A stretch of DNA of 64,000 bases from Omphiscola glabra (taxonomy: Eukaryota; Mollusca; Gastropoda; Lymnaeidae). Position 1 is the first letter of the stretch. Every line of letters begins with the position of its first letter. Location of the stretch: assembly GCA_964017045.1 (NCBI GenBank), contig OZ024794.1:37106210-37170209 (forward strand), read 5' to 3'. The notes below the pieces were generated by a model. That model saw only the letters and a list, made by a program, of their open reading frames with translations, did not search any database and was not told where the DNA came from. Position numbers and translations under genes: made by a program. Below, in pieces: positions 21,757-34,589 of the stretch.

Positions 21757-24700
21757 GAGCCCAAAAAATCAAAATATGTCCAATAACTTATCACATACAT
21801 GTTCATACAACAAAATAAAACGTGTCCAATAACTTATCACATACATGTTCATACAACAACAAAAAATATGTCCAATAACTTATCACATACATGTTCATAC
21901 AACAAAATAAAACGTGTCCAGTAACTTATCACATACATGTTCATACAACAAAATAAAACGTGTCCAATAACTTATCACATACATGTTCATACAACAAAAT
22001 AAAACGTGTCCAATAACTTATCACATACATGTTCATACAACAAAATAAAACGTGTCCAATAACTTATCACATACATGTTCATACAACAAAATAAAACGTG
22101 TCCAATAACTTATCACATACATGTTCATACAACAAAATAAAACGTGTCCAGTAACTTATCACATACATGTTCATACAACAAAATAAAACGTGTCCAATAA
22201 CTTATCACATACATGTTCATACAACAAATTAAAACGTGTCCAATAACTTATCACATACATGTTCATACAACAAAATAAAACGTGTCCAATAACTTATCAC
22301 ATACATGTTCATACAACAACAAAAAATATGTCCAATAACTTATCACATACATGTTCATACAACAAAATAAAACGTGTCAAGTAACTTATCACATACATGT
22401 TCATACAACAAAATAAAACGTGTCCAATAACTTATCACATACATGTTCATACAACAAAATAAAACGTGTCCAATAACTTATCACATACATGTTCATACAA
22501 CAAAATAAAACGTGTCCAATAACTTATCACATACATGTTCATACAACAAAATAAAACGTGTCCAATAACTTATCACATACATGTTCATACAACAAAATAA
22601 AACGTGTCCAGTAACTTATCACATACATGTTCATACAACAAAATAAAACGTGTCCAATAACTTATCACATACATGTTCATACAACAAAATAAAATATGTC
22701 CAATAACTTATCACATACATGTTCATACAACAAAATAAAACGTGTCCAATAACTTATCACATGCATGTTCATACAACAACAAAAAATATGTCCAATAACT
22801 TATCACATACATGTTCATACAACAAAATAAAACGTATCCAATAACTTATCACATACATGTTCATACAACAAAATAAAACGTGTCCAATAACTTATCACAT
22901 ACATGTTCATACAACAAAATAAAACGTGTCCAATAACTTATCACATACATGTTCATACAACAAAATAAAACGTGTCCAATAACTTATCACATACATGTTC
23001 ATACAACAACAAAAAATATGTCCAATAACTTATCACATACATGTTCATACAACAAAATAAAACGTGTCCAGTAACTTATCACATACATGTTCATACAACA
23101 AAATAAAACGTGTCCAATAACTTATCACATACATGTTCATACAACAAAATAAAACGTGTCCAATAACTTATCACATACATGTTCATACAACAAAATAAAA
23201 CGTGTCCAAATAACTTATCACATACATGTTCATACACCAAAATAAAACGTGTCCAATAACTTATCACATACATGTTCATACAACAAAATAAAACGTGTCC
23301 AATAACTTATCACATACATGTTCATACAACAAAATAAAACGTGTCCAATAACTTATCACATACATGTTCATACAACAAAATAAAACGTGTCCAATAACTT
23401 ATCACATACATGTTCATACAACAACAAAAAATATGTCCAATAACTTATCACATACATGTTCATACAACAAAATAAAACGTGTCCAGTAACTTATCACATA
23501 CATGTTCATACAACAAAATAAAACGTGTCCAATAACTTATCACATACATGTTCATACAACAAAATAAAACGTGTCCAATAACTTATCACATACATGTTCA
23601 TACAACAAAATAAAACGTGTCCAATAACTTATCACATACATGTTCATACAACAAAATAAAACGTGTCCAATAACTTATCACATACATGTTCATACAACAA
23701 AATAAAACGTGTCCAGTAACTTATCACATACATGTTCATACAACAAAATAAAACGTGTCCAATAACTTATCACATACATGTTCATACAACAAATTAAAAC
23801 GTGTCCAATAACTTATCACATACATGTTCATACAACAAAATAAAACGTGTCCAATAACTTATCACATACATGTTCATACAACAACAAAAAATATGTCCAA
23901 TAACTTATCACATACATGTTCATACAACAAAATAAAACGTGTCAAGTAACTTATCACATACATGTTCATACAACAAAATAAAACGTGTCCAATAACTTAT
24001 CACATACATGTTCATACAACAAAATAAAACGTGTCCAATAACTTATCACATACATGTTCATACAACAAAATAAAACGTGTCCAATAACTTATCACATACA
24101 TGTTCATACAACAAAATAAAACGTGTCCAATAACTTATCACATACATGTTCATACAACAAAATAAAACGTGTCCAGTAACTTATCACATACATGTTCATA
24201 CAACAAAATAAAACGTGTCCAATAACTTATCACATACATGTTCATACAACAAAATAAAATATGTCCAATAACTTATCACATACATGTTCATACAACAAAA
24301 TAAAACGTGTCCAATAACTTATCACATGCATGTTCATACAACAACAAAAAATATGTCCAATAACTTATCACATACATGTTCATACAACAAAATAAAACGT
24401 ATCCAATAACTTATCACATACATGTTCATACAACAAAATAAAACGTGTCCAATAACTTATCACATACATGTTCATACAACAAAATAAAACGTGTCCAATA
24501 ACTTATCACATACATGTTCATACAACAAAATAAAACGTGTCCAATAACTTATCACATACATGTTCATACAACAACAAAAAATATGTCCAATAACTTATCA
24601 CATACATGTTCATACAACAAAATAAAACGTGTCCAGTAACTTATCACATACATGTTCATACAACAAAATAAAACGTGTCCAATAACTTATCACATACATG

Positions 24701-27067
24701 TTCATACAACAAAATAAAACGTGTCCAATAACTTATCACATACATGTTCATACAACAAAATAAAACGTGTCCAAATAACTTATCACATACATGTTCATAC
24801 ACCAAAATAAAACGTGTCCAATAACTTATCACATACATGTTCATACAACAAAATAAAACGTGTCCAATAACTTATCACATACATGTTCATACAACAAAAT
24901 AAAACGTGTCCAATAACTTATCACATACATGTTCATACAACAAAATAAAACGTGTCCAATAACTTATCACATACATGTTCATACAACAACAAAAAATATG
25001 TCCAATAACTTATCACATACATGTTCATACAACAAAATAAAACGTGTCCAGTAACTTATCACATACATGTTCATACAACAAAATAAAACGTGTCCAATAA
25101 CTTATCACATACATGTTCATACAACAAAATAAAACGTGTCCAATAACTTATCACATACATGTTCATACAACAAAATAAAACGTGTCCAAATAACTTATCA
25201 CATACATGTTCATACAACAAAATAAAACGTGTCCAGTAACTTATCACATACATGTTCATACAATAAAATAAAACGTGTCCAGTAACTTATCACATACATG
25301 TTCATACAATAAAATAAAACGTGTCCAATAACTTATCACATACATGTTCATACAACAAAATAAAACGTGTCCAGTAACTTATCACATACATGTTCATACA
25401 ATAAAATAAAACGTGTCCAGTAACTTATCACATACATGTTCATACAACAAAATAAAACGTGTCCAATAACTTATCACATACATGTTCATACAACAAAATA
25501 AAACGTGTCCAATAACTTATCACATACATGTTCATACAACAAAATAAAACGTGTCCAATAACTTATCACATACATGTTCATACAACAAAATAAAACGTGT
25601 CCAATAACTTATCACATACATGTTCATACAACAAAATAAAACGTGTCCAAATAACTTATCACATACATGTTCATACAACAAAATAAAACGTGTCCAGTAA
25701 CTTATCACATACATGTTCATACAACAAAATAAAACGTGTCCAGTAACTTATCACATACATGTTCATACACCAAAATAAAACGTGTCCAATAACTTATCAC
25801 ATACATGTTCATACAACAAAATAAAACGTGTCCAATAACTTATCACATACATGTTCATACAACAAAATAAAACGTGTCCAATAACTTATCACATACATGT
25901 TCATACAACAAAATAAAACGTGTCCAATAACTTATCACATACATGTTCATACAACAACAAAAAATATGTCCAATAACTTATCACATACATGTTCATACAA
26001 CAAAATAAAACGTGTCCAGTAACTTATCACATACATGTTCATACAACAAAATAAAACGTGTCCAATAACTTATCACATACATGTTCATACAACAAAATAA
26101 AACGTGTCCAATAACTTATCACATACATGTTCATACAACAAAATAAAACGTGTCCAAATAACTTATCACATACATGTTCATACAACAAAATAAAACGTGT
26201 CCAATAACTTATCACATACATGTTCATACAATAAAATAAAACGTGTCCAGTAACTTATCACATACATGTTCATACAATAAAATAAAACGTGTCCAATAAC
26301 TTATCACATACATGTTCATACAATAAAATAAAACGTGTCCAGTAACTTATCACATACATGTTCATACAACAAAATAAAACGTGTCCAGTAACTTATCACA
26401 TACATGTTCATACAACAAAATAAAACGTGTCCAGTAACTTATCACATACATGTTCATACAATAAAATAAAACGTGTCCAGTAACTTATCACATACATGTT
26501 CATACAACAAAATAAAACGTGTCCAATAACTTATCACATACATGTTCATACAATAAAATAAAACGTGTCCAGTAACTTATCACATACATGTTCATACAAC
26601 AAAATAAAACGTGTCCAATAACTTATCACATACATGTTCATACAATAAAATAAAACGTGTCCAGTAACTTATCACATACATGTTCATACAATAAAATAAA
26701 ACGTGTCCAGTAACTTATCACATACATGTTCATACACCAAAATAAAACGTGTCCAATAACTTATCACATACATGTTCATACAACAAAATAAAACGTGTCC
26801 AGTAACTTATCACATACATGTTCATACAATAAAATAAAACGTGTCCAGTAACTTATCACATACATGTTCATACAACAAAATAAAACGTGTCCAATAACTT
26901 ATCACATACATGTTCATACAACAAAATAAAACGTGTCCAATAACTTATCACATACATGTTCATACAACAAAATAAAACGTGTCCAATAACTTATCACATA
27001 CATGTTCATACAACAAAATAAAACGTGTCCAATAACTTATCACATACATGTTCATACAACAAAATAA
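21757..27067. repeat. 5.3-kb satellite of 46-bp monomers with 1565-bp higher-order repeat
   Basis: About 115 head-to-tail monomers are built from 'aataacttatcacatacatg' and 'ttcatacaacaaaataaaac' + 'gtgtcc'. Diagnostic variants recur at a fixed distance. ACAACAAAAAATATG units near 22777, 23010, 23424 and 24343, 24576, 24989 are offset by about 1565. A 47-bp monomer (CCAAATAAC) lies near 23207 and 24772. The GCATG variant lies near 22760 and 24325, AACAAATTAAAACG near 22222 and 23788, and GTGTCAAGTAAC near 22374 and 23940. The 1565-bp block is thus 34 monomers (one of 47 bp), duplicated in tandem. After about 24990 the order breaks into shorter blocks enriched in CAATAAAAT monomers. Confidence 0.95.
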
Positions 27068-27792
27068 AGCTACAATGCTATTAATGACTTGATTTAAATG
27101 AACACCGCAATATCTAATACTAAAAAGGTAAGACTTAACAGTTAAGCATTGAGTGCTCGCAAACTTTGTTACCATGAGCTCATTGATATTCTAACACTTG
27201 GATTTCTTTTTGCCACTCATCCACTACACGGGACCTAACTTAAATAAGTTACATGGCTCAGGCTGGCATGTACGGTTTAAGGCAAATACTTTGTGACATT
27301 TCCATCAATTCAAATGTAGTTATCTAATCAACAGTTATGGCTCATTCAAATAGGCAATATTAACAATTCGGACAAATTCAGATTCCAGATTCTAATTAAA
27401 ATATTGATTAACATGTCCACGGTCCTAAATAAAATACATTTGCTGACCTGGTTGGTATGCAGGGCATGTCAATGTGAGTACAAGAAAATGTTATTATGAG
27501 TACACGGAAGCTTACAGTACTTGCGTACAGTACATGTCAATAGGAGTACCAGAGAACTTACAGAACTGTTGTGCCGCACATCCCAGTGTGAGAACAATGA
27601 AGCTTGAAGTACTCATTTAATCAATGTTATCGGGTAGGGCTGAGGCGGGTTCTGACCCGGATAGGCCGCGTATTAGACACCCGGAGATGTTGCCATTTAC
27701 TTAATTATAAGCCTTAGCTTATCTTTGGTCATGACAATGGCATAGTCTAGTAACAATTAATATTTATTTTCACATAAGTGGATGATGATAAT
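27068..27792. other. Spacer, nothing recognised
   Basis: Unique-looking sequence follows the satellite edge directly. A loosely repeated 'gtacagtac / gagtac' theme occurs at 27470-27600. No gene is seen. Confidence 0.45.
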
Positions 27793-27978
27793 CAGGGGCG
27801 TCATTTCAGGTTTTTTCAAGGGAAAAAAAAGGGGGGGGGGGGGGCAAAACCAAAACTTGGTCGGCTGGTTAAGTTGTTTATTATTGGAGGCGCCACAGTA
27901 AATAGCAATTTAAATAAAACCTGCAAAGTCAGGGGGGGGGGGGGGGATGCCCCGTCCTGCCCTACCCAAATGACGTCT
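27793..27978 (+). mobile_element. hAT-like miniature element C, copy 2
   Basis: It starts CAGGGGCGTCATTTCAGG and ends near an inverted CCAAATGACGTC. In between are a G-tract, AAAACCAAAACTTGGTCGG, GGAGGCGCCACAGTA and a second G-tract, as in the nested copy at 14925-15108 but in the opposite orientation. There is no coding capacity. A CTAATAAG-type flank makes the right boundary slightly uncertain. Confidence 0.7.
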
Positions 27979-28260
27979 AATAAGTCGCTAAAAATGTGTT
28001 TTGTTAATCATAATTCTGCCACAGAATTCAATAATAATAATGTCATTTACCACGCATTTAGGAGGCTAAGATAGGCAATTGGAACTGAGGGATGACTAAG
28101 ATGGTATCGCCCTGATTATGATATAAATATTTATTAAAATAATAGGCGTACGTTGCTATAAGAAAACTAAAAACTGCTAGCAAACAAGCTACCAGCAGCT
28201 CTAATGCATATAGCGTTGCTCGGCTCCATGTTTTATTTTTTTTATGTTTATGGTTTAGTG

Positions 28261-28887
28261 CAGTGGTTTTTAAACTGTGGGTCTCGAAAAACTGTCAGGG
28301 GAGACTTGAGAATTTTTTTTTTTTTTATTGTGCATATTTTGTGTTATTTGTACAACGGTTAATGTTATAATTTAAAATTTTCTTAAAGTGTTTAGACTAG
28401 TTTCCTATTGTCACTACAATCTTACAACACTACAACTACATAAAAAATGTTTCATTGATTATGTACATGTCAGCAGCTTGTTTAGTATTAATGTTTGTTT
28501 CATTTTTTTGCCTAAACTTAAAGGTTTGGCAGAGTTCACGCCAAAATATAATCAGGTGAGACCCCTCTACAGACCCACAACCCTTAGTGCCCTTATTTCT
28601 GTTTCCCATTACCGATCAAAATTACCCTACCTACGCCTTTTTATCTATATAAAAAATCCCTGCCCCTCCCCCTTCTTAACACTTGTTTCTGTTTCTTGGT
28701 CGCCACAACTTGGCATCACGGAGGCGAACTAAATTCATACTAATAGGTTTGAGAACCGCTTGGTTAGAATGATGCTAATAGTGTTATGAAGCCTTAAAAC
28801 TGTGATGCCTTCGTGATCGCCACTGGTTCTTTACATGCACTTTGCACTTTTGGGTGGAAAACATTTCTCTTTTTCTATAGATAATTC
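28261..28887. repeat. Old dispersed repeat X, copy 1
   Basis: Two segments of this region recur around 45449-45600 and 46376-46450: a CTTCTTAACACTTGTTTCT word with a following GAGAACCGC word, and further right the stretch AAACTGTGATGCCTTCGTGA, which corresponds to AAACTTTGATGCCTTTGTGA at about 46393. At the second site the two segments are separated by a LINE. The start at 28261 (CAGTGGTTTTTAAACTG) looks like an hAT terminus. A short spacer with no features (27979-28260) precedes it. Confidence 0.45.
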
Positions 28888-29795
28888 CTAAATTGTAATA
28901 CCCGGACCAGAACTCTGACCCACGCGGTATTGTCTCAAAATACCCGGACCAGGACTCTGACCCACGAGGTATTGTCTCAAAATACCCGGACCAGCACTCT
29001 GACCCACGAGGTATTGTCTCAAAATACCCGGACCAGGACTCTGACCCACGAGGTATTGTCTCAAAATACCCGGACCAGGACTCTGACCAACGAGGTATTG
29101 TCTCAAAATACCCGGACCAGGACTCTGACCCACGAGGTATTGTCTCAAAATACCCGGACCAGCACTCTGACCCACGAGGTATTGTCTCAAAATACCCGGA
29201 CCAGGACTCTGACCCACGAGGTATTGTCTCAAAATACCCGGACCAGGACTCTGACCAACGAGGTATTGTCTCAAAATACCCGGACCAGCACTCTGACCCA
29301 CGAGGTATTGTCTCAAAATACCCGGACCAGGACTCTGACCCACGAGGTATTGTCTCAAAATACCCGGACCAGGACTCTGACCCACGAGGTATTGTCTCAA
29401 AATACCCGGACCAGCACTCTGACCCACGAGGTATTGTCTCAAAATACCCGGACCAGGACTCTGACCCACGAGGTATTGTCTCAAAATACCCGGACCAGGA
29501 CTCTGACCAACGAGGTATTGTCTCAAAATACCCGGACCAGCACTCTGACCCACGAGGTATTGTCTCAAAATACCCGGACCAGCACTCTGACCCACGAGGT
29601 ATTGTCTCAAAATACCCGGACCAGGACTCTGACCCACGAGGTATTGTATCAAAATACCCGGACCAGGACTCTGACCAACGAGGTATTGTCTCAAAATACC
29701 CGGACCAGCACTCTGACCCACGAGGTATTGTCTCAAAATACCCGGACCAGGACTCTGACCCACGAGGTATTGTCTCAAAATACCCGGACCATGTA
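28888..29795. repeat. 42-bp minisatellite A, about 21 copies
   Basis: The unit is 'aaaatacccggaccaggact' followed by 'ctgacccacgaggtattgtctc'. Two variable sites (CAGGACT/CAGCACT and CCCACG/CCAACG) recur in three- and four-unit patterns, so the array grew by multi-unit duplication. At 14 codons per unit it is open on both strands: about 307 codons forward (SQNTRTRTLTHEVL) and 306 reverse (GPGILRQYLVGQSP). Neither peptide has a start context, signal or flanking exon that would argue for expression. Confidence 0.95.
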
Positions 29796-31339
29796 CCCGG
29801 ACAAACAATGCACCCGGCTCAGCCTTACAATCGTTCCATATGTTCGGGCATAAATTATTTTTTTATAAACAAAATGTTGATATATTCTCATCTGCATTTT
29901 TCAACTAAACACAATGTATTTCCACCAATTCATAACAATATTACGGAAATAGTATCATTCAAACACACTGCAAAGTGTAGCATCTCTCCTTTCAACACAA
30001 GACACAGTCCAGCATTACAAAAAGACAAAGATTATAAAGAGATTGCCCGTGCGGAAATTTATTAAGATTTGGGGTATAAAAGGAATCAAAATCAGACGCA
30101 CAAGAGTCGTATTATTTTCACATTCACTATACAAACACATTCCAAGAACAAAATTAAAAACCTTTGACAAGTGCGCACGCCAACGTACTCAGTGCTGAAA
30201 GATAGAACAGATAACGGCGGCGTCTCGACGGTGACACAAACCATTTTTCACCGCCAGGAGCTTTCAAGCAGTTTAAAATAGTCCACGGATCACGAGTCTG
30301 TAAAATCGATCCACTCGTCTCTGACTACCGACCTCAATCCCAATTCGCCTTGCAAGCCCCCGTCCCTGTTTCCACCAGTCCAAGGAATGATCCACGCCCA
30401 TGGAGAATGGAGATGTTACGTTTCAAACAAGAGAGACGGGCATAAAAAGTGTCTATTTTAAAAGTTCAAACCGGAAGTCGACGATGTGTTGTTTTATTTT
30501 ATCAATTTGTGTTTAAATAACTCCCAAAATGTCCTAAACTACTTAAATAGTGGTAAAAATTCGTTAGATTTAAGTCTTATTGAAAGCAAGATATGCCACC
30601 GAGGAATGGGGGATCAAGACTGAACTCAGATTGTGGCTTTTCTCTTTTATTTTAAATGATTTTTTATTCATTTTAATAATCGGGTGGAAACGCGGAAACG
30701 AGAAATTGAGTACAAAAGGTTAGTGGCGAGAAATTGTTGAAGAATAAAAGGATATTATTTTCAAAAGTCATTGAAACAAATAGCTAGAGAATGGTGAAAT
30801 AGTGTAAATATGTTCTAATGTAATCAGTGACACTATGAATACTATCATGATGAATAGAAGGGCCTAGAGACGTGAACTGTGTGGGATTGAAACCTCTTCA
30901 CGATGGTTACACCACAGCTGTTGCTGGGTGAAATATCAACGAGCTTTTAAGTTTCTCAAAAAAATTATTGTCATTTTTTTGAGTTCGAAAAACAATCAAT
31001 ATCAGCAGAGATATCTAAATTCTGGAATGTGGACAGCTGGCAGTCCATGTTAATCAAGTCCGATTATGAGAATGAGAGCGGACAAATTTTGGTCAAGTGA
31101 CTTGAGAGAAAAGGTGCTTCCTGCAGATGTATGTATGTATGTATGTGTCAACCATTGTTGATAAAATGTCACATAAATGCTCCAATAATGTCGATATTTT
31201 GACGAGATATAAACTGGGATATTTTAAGGTGCATTAAAAATTCATAAGTCTGCTCATTTTAAACTATATAATGTTTAAAGATGTTTCATCAGAAGTTTTA
31301 TTGGAAGCAAGACCTACAGAAAATGAGTCGACTGTAAGG
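29796..31339. other. Spacer with a GC-richer patch and a TGTA microsatellite
   Basis: A GC-richer patch lies at 30160-30420 and has no coding frame of note. A (TGTA)n tract lies at about 31123-31147. The remainder is AT-rich and featureless. Confidence 0.4.
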
Positions 31340-32940
31340 CTGTATGGGAACCCTTTCATGGTCGATATACAAGTGATGGTGATGTATGGGGACCCTTTCA
31401 TGGTCGATATACAAGTGATGGTGATGTATGGGGACACTTTCATGGTCGATATACAAGTGATGGTGATGTATGGGGACACTTTCATGGTCGATATACAAGT
31501 GATGGTGATGTATGGGGACACTTTCATGGTCGATATACAAGTGATGGTGATGTATGGGGACACTTTCATGGTCGATATACAAGTGATGGTGATGTATGGG
31601 GACACTTTCATGGTCGATATACAAGTGATGGTGATGTATGGGGACCCTTTCATGGTCGATATACAAGTGATGGTGATGAATGGGGACACTTTCATGGTCG
31701 ATATACAAATGATGGTGATGTATGGGGACCCTTTCATGGTCGATATACAAGTGATGGTGATGTACGTGGATCCTTTCATGGTCGATATACAAGTGATGGT
31801 GATGTATGGTAACCCTTTCATGGTCGATATACAAGTGATGGTGATGTATGGGGACCCTTTCATGGTCGATATACAAGTGATGCTGATGTATGGGGACCCT
31901 TTCATGGTCGATATACAAGTGATGGTGATGTATGGGGACCCTTTCATGGTCGATATACAAGTGATGGTGATGTATGGGAACCCTTTCATGGTCGATATAC
32001 AAGTGATGGTGATGTATGGGGACCCTTTCATGGTCGATATACAAGTGATGGTGATGTATGGGGACCCTTTCATGGTCGATATACAAGTGATGGTGATGTA
32101 TGGGGACACTTTCATGGTCGATATACAAGTGATGGTGATGTACGGGGACCCTTTCATGGTCGATATACAAGTGATGGTGATGTATGGGAACCCTTTCATG
32201 GTCGATATACAAATGATGGTGATGTATGGGACACTTTCATGGTCGATATACAAGTGATGGTGATGTATGGGGACCCTTTCATGGTCGATATACAAGTGAT
32301 GATGATGTATGGGGACCCTTTAATGGTCGATATACAAGTGATGGTGATGTACGGGGACCCTTTCATGGTCGATATACAAATGATGGTGATGTATGGGGAC
32401 ACTTTCATGGTCGATATACAAGTGATGGTGATGTATGGGGACCCTTTAATGGTCGATATACAAGTGATGGTGATGTATGGGGACCCTTTCATGGTCGATA
32501 TACAAGTGATGCTGATGTATGGGTGTTTCCTCTTAGTCGATATACAAGTGATGGTGTTGTATGGGTGTCTCCTCTTAGTCGTTATACAAGTGATGGTGTT
32601 GTATGGGTGTCTCCTCTTAGTCGATATACAAGTGATGGTGTTGTATGGGTGTCTCCTCTTGTTCGATATACAAGTGATGGTGTTGTATGGGTGTCTCCTC
32701 TTGGTCGATATACAAGTGATGGTGTTGTATGGGTGTCTCCTCTTGGTCGATATACAAGTGATGGTGTTGTATGGGTGTCTCCTCTTGGTCGATATACAAG
32801 TGATGGTGTTGTATGGGTGTCTCCTCTTGGTCGATATACAAGTGATGGTGTTGTATGGGTGTCTCCTCTTGGTCGATATACAAGTTGTGGAGTTCTATCG
32901 GGGTCCCACATGGTCGAAATACAAGTGATGGTGTTGTAGG
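31340..32940. repeat. 42-bp minisatellite B in two sub-arrays
   Basis: Roughly 38 units share the core 'ggtcgatatacaagtgatgg'. Units in 31340-32517 end TGATGTATGGGGACCCTTTCA. From 32518 to about 32935 they switch to TGTTGTATGGGTGTCTCCTC. The switch occurs within one unit. Because 42 is a multiple of three, several frames are open on both strands over 200-340 codons (MVDIQVMVMYGDPF forward, YIDHERVPIHHHHL reverse). These overlapping frames cannot all be genes, and nothing beyond the repeat supports any of them. Confidence 0.95.
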
Positions 32941-33985
32941 GTGTGTCACATATGGTCTATTTACAAGATTAGACTGCAATGCTATCTTACCTAATAGAAA
33001 TAATGTAGCCTTAAACTCAAACGTTTTCATTCTGTCTGCGGCCCCATGACAGCAGAATTTTGAAAGTAAACGAACACATTGTCGGGAGAAATTCAAGAAA
33101 TCACAGAATATATTTTAAGTTGTTACTTCTAGCAGATTCTTATTGACAATATGTACATTCCAATATTGTGTACGCCTGCTTATTTATAACCACTTTTCAG
33201 TGGGGATCTGTGTCGGATACTGAAGAAGGCAGGCGGTTAAGGGATAAGGAAGGTGCTATATTAAAAAGTGTTACAATTCTTTAGTTTTTTAAACATTATT
33301 ACCGTTATCTCTCCCATAAATTCCCACCCAATTTAAAAATAAAAACAAATCTGGCACAAGTTCAAGACGACGAAGTATATCAGTAATAAATATGGACAAA
33401 TCTTGTGGACTTTTAAGAGATAAAATATCTGAGTGAGGTGAGCGTGTTGTTTTGTTGTTGTTTTGGTGGGGGGGGGGAGATTGGGGAGCTTTAGCTGTAT
33501 AGAATGATTGACGGGAAGCAGAGAGCATTAGCCTTCTTCTTGAAATCGGCTTTAACAAATGCCCCAACTGACAAGGTTGGGGCGATCTATAATCGCGTCC
33601 TTCAGAAAGGGTAGACCGCCCCCCCTGCCCATATCCCCAACCCCCTTCAGGAGAAGCCACATCCATTTAACGTCCTATTTGCATCTTGCAAGTTCGGCGT
33701 GTCCTTACAATGACTTGTGTTACAAAGGTCAGAGACTGGAGGCTCGTGTACTTATTCCCCTCTGTCAGCGCGGGGAATGCCTAAGACATTTCAGATGTTA
33801 GATGACACTAGTATCGAGTCACTTGGTTACATCGGCGCATACTTGACAACTTATGCTTGGGTGAAACGACAAGAACTGGCGTGTGGGTTTCCGGGTTGAT
33901 GTACCGTAGGGTAGATTGGAAGATGTAGAATAGAGCGATATGTGTAAAAGTTAATAGGGTTAATAGGACAAATAGAAGTAAGTAG
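32941..33985. other. Spacer, nothing recognised
   Basis: A poly-G run lies at about 33467-33477. GC content rises around 33530-33800 without any frame that has a recognisable domain. Confidence 0.4.
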
Positions 33986-34062
33986 GCCGAAACCTTCAAA
34001 TCGTATTATCCTGTCCATTAATTCAAGCGTAACAAATATTGTTCTTCTATTTTATAGATGGA
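33986..34062 (+). mobile_element. Penelope-like terminal repeat fragment
   Basis: GGCCGAAACCTTCAAATC, then TCCTGTCCATTAATTCAAG and TTGTTCTTCTATTTTA follow the same order as the two terminal repeats around the Penelope fragment at 59040-59875. It is a solo fragment with no coding part attached. Confidence 0.6.
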
Positions 34063-34109
34063 TGGGGTCATCCAATCCTAGATCTTCATATTATTTTCAA
34101 GAATTGCCA

Positions 34110-34330
34110 AAACTGCACCGTTAATTCGACCCGGACAAAGCGGCCCCGACTAATCAGCCCCGTCACATCGGCCCCCGAAATTAAGCGCCCCACCTCTGGA
34201 AAGAAGGGCCCCTTCATTTCGGCCCCCCACAATTAGTCTCCAGCCAAAGGCCCCACGTCAATAAGGCCTCCGACAAAAGAGCCGACAAGTGAGCCCTCTA
34301 AAGGCTGCCAGTAAAAGTGCCCCTGTCAAA
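34110..34330. repeat. Degenerate GGCCCC-rich short repeat
   Basis: The words CGGCCCCGAC, CAGCCCCGTCA, CGGCCCCCGAA, GCGCCCCACC, GGGCCCCTTC and AGGCCCCACG succeed one another every 12-20 bases. The stretch is a GC-rich island in AT-rich sequence and a likely decayed tandem repeat. A single related word, TCGGCCCCGTTCCG, occurs at 6559. Confidence 0.55.
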
Positions 34331-34589
34331 CACTCTATGGTCAACCGTGAAAGCTCATGAATTAAACATGTTGCATGATTTGTATCTAAATGAAATATTA
34401 TTGTGTCTAAAATATTCTAATGCCATGTTAAAACTATTATATTTACGAGATTTCAATAACATTTATTATATTTTAAAATTTTAAGTTTTGCCACTAGATA
34501 AAGTTCTAGAGAACATGCCATTGTTACATTTTTGAGAGTTCCTTTTGTAATGTGTATGAGGTTAATTGACTAATATAAAGCTATATTCA
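34331..34589. other. AT-rich spacer before element B
   Basis: No feature is seen. The left terminus of element B was looked for here and not found. Confidence 0.4.

Noticed and set aside
23091..26227. Repeated identical 62-codon minus-strand frames in the satellite
   Set aside because: They are copies of four monomers of the 46-bp satellite that happen to lack stops. Their identical spacing reflects the higher-order repeat.
21757..27067. CRISPR-like regular repeats
   Set aside because: There are no unique spacers. Monomers abut directly, and the sequence is eukaryotic.
28261..28762. A single hAT element between CAGTGGTTTTTAAACTG and an inverted GAGAACCGCTTG
   Set aside because: The termini need a gap to align, the flanking 8-mers do not match, and the right-hand word recurs inside a longer repeat at 45549. 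I call it an old dispersed repeat instead.
28888..29853. Two ~306-codon frames on opposite strands
   Set aside because: Both follow from a 42-bp tandem unit. Calling either a gene would need transcript evidence.
31264..32939. Several 200-340 codon open frames on both strands
   Set aside because: They overlap each other in incompatible frames and arise from a stop-free 42-bp repeat. No start context or flanking coding evidence exists.
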